Source: Actinomycetota bacterium
GTDB lineage: Bacteria > Actinomycetota > Acidimicrobiia > IMCC26256 > JAENVU01
Direction of reading: 5' to 3'
Assembly: GCA_016870395.1 (NCBI GenBank)
Contig: VGBT01000027.1
Coordinates: 1-35,087, forward strand
Length of the DNA: 35,087 nucleotides
In this document: positions 10,309 to 17,126 of the stretch, piece after piece
Layout of the letters: every line of letters begins with the position of its first letter
How positions within the stretch are numbered: position 1 is the stretch's first letter
Notes under the pieces: generated by a model
What the model was told of the DNA's origin: nothing
What the model saw: only the letters and a program-made list of their open reading frames with translations
Database searches by the model: none
Position numbers and translations under genes: made by a program

Positions 10309-11714
10309 CCGCCGCCGATCGCCACGTCCGCCCTTCCGCGGTGGCGGGTGCGTTCTACCCGCGTGAGCCCGGCGCCCTGCGCGCCGAGGTCGACGGGCTG
10401 CTGGCCGATGCCCGAGCCCGGGGACTGGAGCTCGCGTCGGTGCCGAGGGCGCTCGTCGTCCCGCACGCCGGCTACGTCTACTCGGGCCCCGTTGCCGCCA
10501 GCGCGTACGCGACCGTCGCGGATGCTGCGGCCGGTATCCGTCGCGTAGTGCTGCTCGGTCCGGCCCACCGGGTCCCGCTGCGCGGCATGGCTGTCCCCTC
10601 GGTGGCCTTGCTGCTGACCCCGCTTGGCGCGGTCGAGGTCGCCGACGACGCGCGCGCGCGGCTCGTCATGCTTGGCCTCGCGATCGTGGACGACGACGCC
10701 CACGCGCTCGAGCACAGTTTCGAGGTGCAGCTCCCGTTCCTGCAGCGTGTTTTTCCCGGTGTGCCGGTCCTGCCGGTCGCGGTGGGCGCTGCGGCCGCGT
10801 CCGACGTCGAGCGCGCGATCGACGCCCTGTGGGACGACGGCACCCTGGTCGTCGTGTCGACCGACCTGAGCCACTACGACACCTACGAGTCGGCGCGCCG
10901 CCACGACGCGCAGACTGCAGATGCGATCCTCCGGCGGGACGGCGACCTGCTGACCGGCACCGACGCCTGCGGCGTCCATGCCTTGCGCGGCCTGCTGCGC
11001 GCGGCGTTGGCGCGCGACCTCGCTGTCCGCGCGCTCGACCTGCGTTCGTCGGGCGACACCGCGGGTCCGCGCGACCAGGTGGTGGGGTACGGCGCCTTCG
11101 TGATCGTCGAGTCGAGCAGCCTCGACGCCGACGACCGTCAGGCGCTGCTGGGCTGCGCGATCGAGCCGGTGGGTGCAGTCCTCCGAGGCGAGGTGCCACG
11201 GCTCCCCGAGCTCGGCCTGCTCCCGCCCCGCCTCCGGTGTCCGGGTGCGGCGTTCACCACCCTGGAGCGTGAGGGCGCGCTGCTCGGTTGCATCGGCACG
11301 CTGCGGGCGGAGGAGCCGTTGGGGCAGGCCGTCGCCCGCCACTCGCTGTCGGCCGCGTTCGCGGATCCTCGACTGCCACCGATCACGGTGGCCGACTTCG
11401 AGGCGATGTCGGTGAAGGTGTCGGTGCTGTCGCCGATGGTGCCCGTGGCCGCGGGCTCGCACGCCGAGCTCGCGGCGGCGCTCGTCCCCGGCGTCGACGG
11501 GCTGCTGGTCGAAGCTCCGCCGGGCGGCGCGACCTTCCTCCCGTCGGTCTGGACGAGCCTGCCGGGGCCGGAGGATTTCCTGGCCGCGCTGTGGCGCAAG
11601 GCCGGCTGGCAGGTGGGGCATTGGCCGCGGGGACTGCGCGCACACCGGTACCGGGCCGCCGAGGTGCACCAATCCGGACCGCGCTCACTCGGGCGGGGCG
11701 CGCGCTCAGCGTGA
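10305..11714 (+). CDS. Memo-AMMECR1 fusion protein (AmmeMemoRadiSam proteins B and A)
   Basis: The GTG at 10305 sits in the overlap GTGA with the radical SAM gene and gives 469 residues. Residues ~8-265 are a Memo domain, related to extradiol-type dioxygenases. The putative metal ligands are conserved: His54 (VPHAGYVYSG), His88 (LLGPAHRVPL) and Cys222 (GTDACGVHAL), matching His49/His81/Cys244 of human MEMO1. Residues ~275-460 are an AMMECR1 domain, with DPRLPPIT and FLPSVWTSLPGPEDFLAALWRKAGW. The most conserved AMMECR1 motif, normally RGCIG, reads LLGCIGTL, so its arginine is replaced by leucine. Fusion plus overlap with the radical SAM gene implies a fixed three-component stoichiometry. The biochemical role is unknown; modification of a protein or small molecule has been speculated for the family. 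Confidence 0.92.
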
Positions 11715-11765
11715 GATGACCTTCGACCGAAGCGTCGGTCGTGGTTCGGTGAGAGAATCAGCCCG

Positions 11766-12218
11766 GTGAGCGACGACGTTCTTCCCGAGCAGCCCCTGGC
11801 GCGGGCGCAACGACGAGGGCTCCTCGTCGCGTTGGCCGCGCTCGACGAAGCGGTGCAGGCCCCCATGGAGGGCCAGAAGCGCTGGCAGGCCGAGGTTCTC
11901 GCGGCGCTCGAAGGCGTGCGGGCGGCGCTGGTGCGGCACGCGCAGTTCACGGAGGCGCCCGACGGGCTCTTCGCCGAAGTCGTCGAGCATGCGCCGCGGC
12001 TCGCCAACGCGGTGAAGCACCTCCACGCGGAGCACGACGAGCTGAGCCGTCAGATCGACGTCTGCGAGGCCGCGGTGCGGGCCCTCGGGCCCGACGACTC
12101 CGTGGAGGGCGTCGCGGCCGACGCGGCCGACCTGCGCCGGTGGTTCGACCGCCACCGCGACCGGGGCGCGGAGCTGGTCTACGACGCGTACAACGTGGAC
12201 ATCAGCGAAGCCGACTGA
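11766..12218 (+). CDS. Hemerythrin-like (HHE) domain protein
   Basis: This 150-residue all-helical protein has spaced histidines and acids typical of hemerythrin-like bundles: His58 (LVRHAQF), HLHAEHDEL (His85, His87, His90, Glu92) and WFDRHRDRGAELVYDAYNVDI near residues 127-147. Such proteins bind a diiron site and sense or store O2, NO or iron, but ligand assignment here is by pattern. The GTG start at 11766 follows a weak GAGAAT -10-like box. It lies 51 nt after the Memo-AMMECR1 gene on the same strand and ends 12 nt before the convergent DUF2237 gene. Functional linkage to the radical SAM system is only positional. Confidence 0.72.
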   Translation: MSDDVLPEQPLARAQRRGLLVALAALDEAVQAPMEGQKRWQAEVLAALEGVRAALVRHAQFTEAPDGLFAEVVEHAPRLANAVKHLHAEHDELSRQIDVCEAAVRALGPDDSVEGVAADAADLRRWFDRHRDRGAELVYDAYNVDISEAD

Positions 12219-12230
12219 GCCCAGGCGCGG

Positions 12231-12581
12231 TCAGAGCGCGTGGCGGCGGAGGTCGTCGAGGGTGACCCACTCGAGCGCCTGCAGGTGTGTGGCCTCGAGG
12301 ATGACCGGAGGGGCCACGCCGGCGTCGAGCGCTTCCGCCCAGCGTGACGCGCACAGGCACCAGCGGTCACCGGGCCTGAGCCCGGCGAAGCCTGGCTGGG
12401 GGGTGGTGAGGTCGTTGCCGGCCTGCTGGGAGAAAGCGAGGAACTCCTCGGTGACCTGGGTGCACACGACGTGGACGCCCGCGTCGTCGGCCCCGGTGTT
12501 GCAGCAGCCGTCACGGTAGAAGCCGGTGAGCGGCTCGATGCCGCAGTGCTCGAGGTCACCGCCGAGGACGTTGCGCGCCAT
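12231..12581 (-). CDS. DUF2237 family protein
   Basis: This 116-residue cytoplasmic protein matches DUF2237 over its whole length: MARNVLGG at the N-terminus, LTGFYRDGCCNTG, HVVCTQVTEEFLAFS, GNDLTTPQP, GLRPGDRWCLCASRWAEAL and VILEATH. The conserved cysteines (CC, CTQV, CLC) are all present. The family is widespread in bacteria and has no established function. It is the last gene of a minus-strand run after a methyltransferase, separated from it by a 92-nt gap containing nothing recognisable. Confidence 0.9.
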   Translation of the reverse strand: MARNVLGGDLEHCGIEPLTGFYRDGCCNTGADDAGVHVVCTQVTEEFLAFSQQAGNDLTTPQPGFAGLRPGDRWCLCASRWAEALDAGVAPPVILEATHLQALEWVTLDDLRRHAL

Positions 12582-12673
12582 GACGAGGAGTCCAGCACAC
12601 CGCGCCTCCCCACGTTGGTGATCGAGCCGGTCGTGGCGACGGTGTGGACCACCAACCGGTCGGGGTGATGTCG

Positions 12674-13474
12674 TCAGGCGCGGGCGAGGACCTCCCAGTG
12701 CAGCACCGCGATGCAGGCGTCGGGATGTGTGGCCCACTCCCGCCACGCGGCCGCGAGCGTCTCCAACTCGGCCCGGTCGGACAGGCCGTACGCGAGCGCC
12801 TGCTCGGCCAGCCCCGAGTGCAGGCAGCGGTCGGCCCACAGCTCCCCCCACCATGCACGCGACTCGGGTTCGGCGAACGTCCACGTGGAGCTCGAGACCG
12901 CGACGTCCGAGAACCCGGCGCGCCGCACCCACCCGAGCAGGTAGCGGCCAGCGTCGGCCTCGGCCCCGTTGCGCGCGGTCACGTGGTGGTACAGCTCGTT
13001 CCAGCGGTCGAGGCGCGGGTCGTCGGGCGCCCACGCGAACGCGGCATAGTCGCTGTCGCGCACCGCGAGCAGTCCACCGTCGCGCAGCACTCGGCGCGTC
13101 TCCCCGAGCGCGGCCACCGGATCGGTGAGGTGCTGGAGCACCTGGTGCGCGTGCACGACGTCGAAGCGGTCGTCGTCGAAGTCGAGCGCGTACACGTCGC
13201 CGACCGCGAACGCGACGTTGTCGGTGTGTGCGGCGGCTGCCGCCTGGGCGGCCTGGGCCACCACCTCTGCGGCGCGGTCGATACCGGTGACGGTGCCGGG
13301 GGTGACCAGCGCGGCGAGGTCGAGGGTGATCGTGCCGGGACCGCAGCCCACGTCGAGCACGTGCTGGCCGGGCTCGAGGTGGGGGAGCAGATACGCGGCG
13401 GAGTTCTTCGCGGTGCGCCAGGTGTGCGAGCGCAGCACCGACGCGTGATGCCCGTGCGTGTAGGTGTCTTCCAT
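12674..13474 (-). CDS. Class I SAM-dependent methyltransferase
   Basis: This 266-residue protein has the Rossmann methyltransferase fold. Motif I is HVLDVGCGPGTITLDLA (~37-53), the acidic end of strand 2 is VTGIDRA, motif II lies in VGDVYALDFDDDRFDVVHAHQVLQHL, and motif III is RVLRDGGLLAVRDSDYAAF. This arrangement belongs to the UbiE/methyltransferase-11 group acting on small molecules. The C-terminal ~90 residues (WGELWADRCLHSGLAEQALAYG and following) probably shape the acceptor site. The acceptor is unknown. The ATG at 13474 lies 77 nt downstream of the nadA stop on the same strand, so transcription with nadA is possible. Confidence 0.85.
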   Translation of the reverse strand: MEDTYTHGHHASVLRSHTWRTAKNSAAYLLPHLEPGQHVLDVGCGPGTITLDLAALVTPGTVTGIDRAAEVVAQAAQAAAAAHTDNVAFAVGDVYALDFDDDRFDVVHAHQVLQHLTDPVAALGETRRVLRDGGLLAVRDSDYAAFAWAPDDPRLDRWNELYHHVTARNGAEADAGRYLLGWVRRAGFSDVAVSSSTWTFAEPESRAWWGELWADRCLHSGLAEQALAYGLSDRAELETLAAAWREWATHPDACIAVLHWEVLARA

Positions 13475-13551
13475 TGGTGCATCGTGACCGGTCGCGCCCT
13501 CCGGGTCGAGCGAAGAGGCAGAGTGATCCGATTCGCACCCTTCGTCAATCA

Positions 13552-14533
13552 TCAGTTGGCGACCATCCGCTCGATCACCAGCCGGGCGCGGTCGGCAACA
13601 GGTTCGGGGACTGTCACTGCTTCGACGTCGTCGCGCAACGACGGGTAGAGCTTGGGCAGTGTGATCGTCTTCATGTACTCGCAGACGGCATCGGCATCGA
13701 GCGGGACGAAACTTTTGCCAGGGGCTTCGGTGCGCAATCGGTGGAGCATCCCGACCTCGGTGCCGACGAGGTCGACGGGAGCGGTGCACTCCCGAGCGTT
13801 CCTCACCATCCCGCCGGTGCTCAGGACGAAGGTACGGTCGGCCGGCAGCTGGCGTTCCGAGGGTGCGAACATGCACTGGCTGATGCATCGGCACTCGGGA
13901 TGGAGCAGGAGCTCGGCGTCGGAGTGGGCGTCCATGAGCGAAGTGACGTCCTCGGTGCGGATCCCGGCGTGCACGTGGCACTCGCCGAGCCACAGGTGCA
14001 GCTTTCGGCCCGCGCGGCGCTCGATGTAGAGGCCGAGGAACATGTCGGGCGAGAACAAGATTTCGCGGTCTTCGGGGATCGACTGCACGATCTGCGCCGC
14101 GCTCGTCGATGTGCAGCAGTAATCGGCCTCGGTGTTGACCTCGGCGTCGGTGCTGACGTACGCGACGACGACTGCGCCGGGACGCTCGGCCTTCGATGCC
14201 CGCATTTGGTCGACCGGGGAAGTCGCGGCGAGAGAGCAGCCGGCTTCCTGGTCCGGGATGAGGACACGCTTGTCGGGGCAGAGCACGGCCGCGGTCTCGG
14301 CCATGAACTGCACCCCGCAGAACAGGATCAGCGATTTGGGGGTGGCGCCGGCCTGCTGCGAGAGCTGCAGCGAGTCGGAGACGCTCGATGCCGGCAAGCA
14401 CGTCGGCCTCGGACAGAGACCGGATTTCGGCTTCCGCCTCGACCGCGTGATCTGCTGCCGTCGAGACGACCGAAGGCCGCGCACGTACCGGCGGCCGATG
14501 GTCGCCGATACGTGCGCACTGGATGTCGGGCAC
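13552..14533 (-). pseudogene. nadA: Quinolinate synthase NadA, apparently disrupted by a frameshifting deletion
   Basis: NadA condenses iminoaspartate with dihydroxyacetone phosphate in NAD biosynthesis. From about 14382 down to 13552 the protein is well conserved: FCGVQFMAETAAVL, IPDQEAGCSLA, ADYCCTSTSA, GECHVHAGI, HPECRC, LSTGGM, GTEVGMLHRLR and VCEYMKTI. The three Fe-S cysteines are retained. Upstream, a GTG at 14533 with an excellent GAGGAGGT site opens a different frame (ending AEIRSLSEADVLA) resembling the NadA N-terminus. The segment expected between them, containing AHNYQ with the catalytic His and Tyr, is missing. The jump is between about 14382 and 14393, and the total length is not a multiple of three. 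The copy is either a real null allele or an assembly error. Confidence 0.82.
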
Positions 14534-14626
14534 CCTGACCTCCTCGCTGCCGAGCATGCGAGCGTCGGTCCGCCGCGCCCTACGACCGTAGGACTCTCCG
14601 ACCCGGGCGGGGCTCCGGTGTCCTGA

Positions 14627-14632
14627 TATCCT
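14627..14632 (+). promoter_or_regulatory. -10 box of the tRNA-fMet gene
   Basis: TATCCT lies 11 nt before the first base of the mature tRNA, a suitable position for a short 5' leader. No clear -35 element is visible in the GC-rich sequence upstream. The nadA gene is transcribed away from here on the other strand. Confidence 0.45.
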
Positions 14633-14643
14633 CACTCGCACGC

Positions 14644-14720
<77 letters not shown>

Positions 14721-14736
14721 TCGAGAATGCAGGTCA

Positions 14737-14759
14737 GGGCCCCGCCGAGTGCGGGGTCC
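14737..14759 (+). terminator. Terminator after tRNA-fMet
   Basis: GGGCCCCGC (14737-14745) and GCGGGGTCC (14751-14759) form a nine-pair hairpin (one G-U) with a 5-nt loop. It begins 17 nt after the tRNA and is followed by a modest TTCTGCGTT stretch. The hairpin is strong but the U-tract is weak. Confidence 0.7.
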
Positions 14760-14879
14760 TTCTGCGTTCCGGGGGCCTCGTCAAACGTACGTCAAACGCA
14801 TCGAGCCGGACCTCGCAGCAACCCGATCCGGCAGCTGCACCACCGGAGAGGTTCTGGAAGTTATGAGAGGCCAAAAAAG

Positions 14880-14942
14880 GGATGTAAACGCTCATCAAAA
14901 ACCGATCAGGAGTGCTCCCGTTTTCGATGAGCGTTTACATCC
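14880..14942. repeat. 63-bp near-perfect palindrome
   Basis: GGATGTAAACGCTCATC (14880-14896) and GATGAGCGTTTACATCC (14926-14942) are perfect 17-bp inverted repeats. Pairing continues inward through AAAAC/GTTTT after one mismatch and again through GGAG/CTCC around a two-base turn. The stem is AT-richer than its surroundings, so it looks foreign. It shares CGTTTAC with the right end of the nearby IS3 element. Confidence 0.8.
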
Positions 14943-15018
14943 AAGCGAGCCGGGAGCGGATCGTGCGCATCAGCGCCGCCGGGAAGATGCTGGGCTGGGA
15001 ACGACTCGACCGTTAGGT

Positions 15019-15068
15019 GGGAGCGCCCTCCATGCCTGCGGGCAGGCGTCAGGGAGGAAGACGCTCCC
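15019..15068. repeat. Three-tier nested hairpin
   Basis: GGGAGCG/CGCTCCC (15019-15025, 15062-15068) encloses CCCTCC/GGGAGG (15026-15031, 15052-15057), which encloses GCCTGC/GCAGGC (15034-15039, 15042-15047). The three stems can stack into one long, slightly bulged hairpin. No T-run follows. Confidence 0.7.
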
Positions 15069-15085
15069 GACGACGGAACGGCTCA

Positions 15086-15116
15086 CGTGACCCGAGCGTC
15101 ACCGCCTCGGGTCACG
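15086..15116. repeat. 11-bp inverted repeat
   Basis: CGTGACCCGAG (15086-15096) and CTCGGGTCACG (15106-15116) are perfect inverted repeats with a 9-nt loop, immediately following the nested hairpin at 15019-15068. Confidence 0.7.
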
Positions 15117-15118
15117 AT

Positions 15119-15132
15119 CCCCAGAGTTGGGG
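15119..15132. repeat. Small hairpin CCCCA/TGGGG
   Basis: CCCCA and TGGGG around the loop GAGT form a compact hairpin three bases after the preceding inverted repeat. It is the last hairpin before the IS3 left end. Confidence 0.5.
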
Positions 15133-15299
15133 TTGGGGAGTGAGTGAGGTACGTCAATACCCCGATTGACGGTCTTTCACCATTCGTGCATTCTTGGGCG
15201 TTCGGGCCGGCGGGAGGGCGCTGACGGTGGTCGGGGTGAGCGTCTGATGTGGTTGGTGAGGGGTCTGCTGCAGGTTCAGTTGACGGTGGTTGAGACTGA

Positions 15300-16178
15300 T
15301 CATGCCGCGTGAGCGGCGGGTTGGGTGAAGGCGAGTTCGAACTCGACCGGGGTGAGTCTGCCGAGGCCGCGTTGGCGGCGCCGGTGGTTGTAGGTGTGCT
15401 CGATCCAGGTGACGATCGCGTAGCGGAGCTCGGAACGGGTCGCCCAACGCTGCTGGTCGAGCACGTTCTTCTGCAGCAGCGAGAAGAACGACTCCATCGC
15501 CGCGTTGTCACCCGCTGACGCGACCCGTCCCATCGACCCGGTGAGCCCCGCAGCACCGAGAACCGATCGGAATGCCCGTGAGCGGAACTGGCTGCCGCGG
15601 TCGCTGTGAACCACGACCGTGCCCGTCGGGGCCCGTCGTGCGACGGCGGAACGTAGCGCCGTGACGGCGAGCTGGGCGGTCATGCGTTCATCGATCGAGT
15701 AGCCGACGATCCGGTTCGAGAACACGTCCTTGATCGCACACACGTAGAGCTTCCCTTCGGACGTGGGGTGCTCGGTGATGTCGGTCAACCACACGGTGTC
15801 GGGTGCATCAGCTCGGAACTGACGCTTGACCAAGTCGTCATGGACCGCAGGCCCGGGTCGGCCCTTGCCGTTACGGCGTCCCTTGCGGGTCGTGGTCGAC
15901 CACAACCGTTGATCGCGGCACAGCCGCCACACACGCCGCTCACTGAGCTGGTGGCCTGCGGTCTCGAGTTCATCGAAGAGGAGCCGGTACCCGAACTCGG
16001 GGTCCTCGCCGTTGAGGTCGACGAGCGCGTTCGTGACGTAGGCGTCGTCGAGGTCACGGTCCGAGCACGGCTTCGATCGCCACTTGTAGAACGCCTGCGG
16101 GGAGAATCCGAGCACCCCGCACGTCAACCGGATCGGCACACCGTCGGCGGCGAGATCCGCGACGAGCGGGAACATCAT
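15300..16178 (-). CDS. IS3-family transposase OrfB (DDE integrase core)
   Basis: The catalytic half of the IS3 transposase, 292 residues from the ATG at 16178. An HTH_21-like N-terminal part (EDPEFGYRLLFDELE, RRVWRLCRDQRLWS) precedes the rve core. The core's acidic triad is visible as WLTDITEHPTSEGKLY, VVVHSDRGSQFRSRAFR and GDNAAMESFFSLLQKNVL, followed by WIEHTYNHRRRQRGLGRLTPVEFE. Its ATG overlaps the orfA stop (AAAATGATG). The active protein is probably the OrfAB fusion made by -1 frameshifting, with OrfB alone also possible. No disabling mutation was seen. Confidence 0.93.
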   Translation of the reverse strand: MMFPLVADLAADGVPIRLTCGVLGFSPQAFYKWRSKPCSDRDLDDAYVTNALVDLNGEDPEFGYRLLFDELETAGHQLSERRVWRLCRDQRLWSTTTRKGRRNGKGRPGPAVHDDLVKRQFRADAPDTVWLTDITEHPTSEGKLYVCAIKDVFSNRIVGYSIDERMTAQLAVTALRSAVARRAPTGTVVVHSDRGSQFRSRAFRSVLGAAGLTGSMGRVASAGDNAAMESFFSLLQKNVLDQQRWATRSELRYAIVTWIEHTYNHRRRQRGLGRLTPVEFELAFTQPAAHAA

Positions 16179-16468
16179 TTTGGGGCTGCGTCCTTCGCGA
16201 AGTACGCGGTTGCCCGCCGCAGGATCTCGACCTCCTGCTCGAGACGACGCTTGTCGCGACGGAGCTGCACGAGCTCGGACTGCTCCGACGTGGTGAGCCC
16301 ATCGCTGACACCGTCGTCGATGTCGGCCTGGCGCACCCAACGGCGCACCGACTCGACCGACACATCGAAGTCGTGAGCGACCTCGGCAAGAGTCAGCTCA
16401 CCGCGACGTGCGACGTTCGCGACGTCACGCTTGAACTCTTCGGGGAACTTCTTCGGCATGGGAAACAT
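16175..16468 (-). CDS. IS3-family transposase OrfA (HTH)
   Basis: This 97-residue DNA-binding half starts MFPMPKKFPEEFKRDVANVARRG. The helix-turn-helix TLAEVAHDFDVSVESVRRWVRQ (26-47) is followed by a leucine-zipper-like coiled coil, SELVQLRRDKRRLEQEVEILRRATAYF, used for dimerisation. It ends KDAAPK, where the slippery heptamer lies. MPKKF at 16459 is an alternative start. Confidence 0.92.
   Translation of the reverse strand: MFPMPKKFPEEFKRDVANVARRGELTLAEVAHDFDVSVESVRRWVRQADIDDGVSDGLTTSEQSELVQLRRDKRRLEQEVEILRRATAYFAKDAAPK
16178..16184 (-). promoter_or_regulatory. -1 programmed frameshift heptamer C CCA AAA
   Basis: Read on the minus strand in the orfA frame, the sequence is GCC CCA AAA TGA. 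The heptamer C CCA AAA fits X-XXY-YYZ, and slipping back one base gives CCC AAA ATG, which is the orfB frame. The orfA stop codon follows the heptamer directly. Confidence 0.75.
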
Positions 16469-16542
16469 CCTTCCCGCCCGGACACCGGGGCGTAAACGAT
16501 GTCAACCAAACCGACAGCAGACCCTGCTGTATCCGTAGTGTT

Positions 16543-16956
16543 TCATTGTTGTTCTCCTTTGTGTTGGGCTTGCATGGGATCTGGCTGGGCTCGCTCGATC
16601 ACGAGGAGCACCGTGGCGCCGGGGTTCCAGGGGCTCGCCCCGTGGATCGAGAACACGAGCCCGAGCTCGATCGCGCACACGAGGAGGGCGGCGAGGTCGT
16701 CGCTCGTCACGTCGTAGGGCTCGGCGCTGAGAACCCGTCGCCCGTCAGCGCGGAGCCAGACCCGCGCGTGGTCGAGCACTCGATCGAGCGCCTGGCAGGC
16801 GCACGGGGCAGCGCTTCGCCAAGCGGTGCAGCGGAGGCCGGCGACGACTCGGGGACAACGCTGCGCCTGCGATGGGCGGAGGCCGATGGCGCGCGCCCAC
16901 CGTTCGTACCTGGCCTCGGTCTCCCGGACGGCGCGGGACAGGTCGCGGGCGGTCAC
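16543..16956 (-). CDS. Hypothetical protein of the accessory island
   Basis: This 137-residue protein has a basic, helical N-terminal third (SRAVRETEARYERWARAIGL) and a cysteine group CPRVVAGLRCTAW...CACQ that could bind a metal. An alpha/beta C-terminal half follows (ARVWLRADGRRV, DDLAALLVCAIELGLVFSIHG, TVLLVIERAQ). The GTG start at 16956 overlaps the stop of an upstream fragment (GTGA), the usual coupling of phage or integrative-element genes. I do not recognise the family. The style and setting, next to an IS element in an island by a tRNA, suggest an integrated element. An ACAGCAG/CTGCTGT hairpin (16514-16530) lies just beyond its 3' end. Confidence 0.6.
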   Translation of the reverse strand: MTARDLSRAVRETEARYERWARAIGLRPSQAQRCPRVVAGLRCTAWRSAAPCACQALDRVLDHARVWLRADGRRVLSAEPYDVTSDDLAALLVCAIELGLVFSIHGASPWNPGATVLLVIERAQPDPMQAQHKGEQQ

Positions 16957-17126
16957 CAGTCGACCTCCTCAGCGTCGAAGTCGCGGACGATCCGCTCGAC
17001 CTCGCGGCGGGTGCGGACCTCGGCGGCGCGCTCGGCTGCGAAGGTGAGACCGTCGAATCCGGGCTCCTGGCCCTGGGTGGGCGGTACCTGCGGTACCTCC
17101 GGTACGGTCCCTCGCCTCCGGCGGCC
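16953..17126 (-). pseudogene. 3' remnant of an upstream gene, no start codon
   Basis: The minus-strand frame ending in TGA at 16953 reads GTVPEVPQVPPTQ near its beginning, then GFDGLTFAAERAAEVRTRREVERIVRDF and EEVDW: 57 codons that look protein-coding (acidic/basic helix, good third-position GC). The frame is bounded upstream by the TAG stop of the phosphoesterase gene, and no ATG, GTG or TTG occurs in it. GTACCG repeats three times at 9-nt spacing (17083-17107), encoding the VPE/VPQ/VPP run. This is best read as the tail of a larger element gene whose front was lost when the island's right edge joined the chromosome. Confidence 0.6.

Larger units (their letters stand above)
14760..15165. other. 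Gene-free stretch with consecutive hairpins
   Basis: No reading frame here looks coding. The sequence starts with a tandem CGTCAAACG motif (two copies near 14780-14800) and then holds a series of strong inverted repeats, listed separately at 14880-14942, 15019-15068, 15086-15116 and 15119-15132, plus GTCAAT/ATTGAC at the junction with the IS element. AT content rises locally around 14870-14900. It may be leftover element DNA (origin, transfer or attachment region), a structured RNA, or a MITE-like insertion. I cannot choose between these from sequence alone. Confidence 0.5.
15166..16505 (-). mobile_element. IS3-family insertion sequence
   Basis: The element carries orfA and orfB on the minus strand in the standard overlapping IS3 arrangement. 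Tentative ends are TTGAC... at 15166 and the inverted ...GTCAA at 16505. Internal to these the two ends share a gapped similarity (TTGAC, then TTT-AC, then GGGCG and GCGGGA-GG). That gives about 1.34 kb, a normal IS3 size. I could not find a convincing target-site duplication next to these ends, so the boundaries are approximate or the element is old. Both genes look intact. Confidence 0.75.

Noticed and set aside
12582-12673. Short frames in the gap between DUF2237 and the methyltransferase
   Set aside because: Both strands give brief translations with no family resemblance and no start signals; treated as intergenic.
14727-14930. Short frame after tRNA-fMet
   Set aside because: It runs through the tRNA terminator and half of the 63-bp palindrome; codon use is not coding-like.
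14880-15132. Repeat series considered as a CRISPR array
   Set aside because: The repeats are different inverted repeats, not a uniform direct repeat with spacers, and no cas genes are present.
14880-15132. Hairpin series considered as a retron ncRNA
   Set aside because: No reverse transcriptase gene lies in the window and the paired-end layout of a retron msr-msd is not evident.
15151-16510. Exact IS3 target-site duplication
   Set aside because: The 3-4 bp flanking the tentative TTGAC ends do not match, so neither a duplication nor exact ends are claimed.
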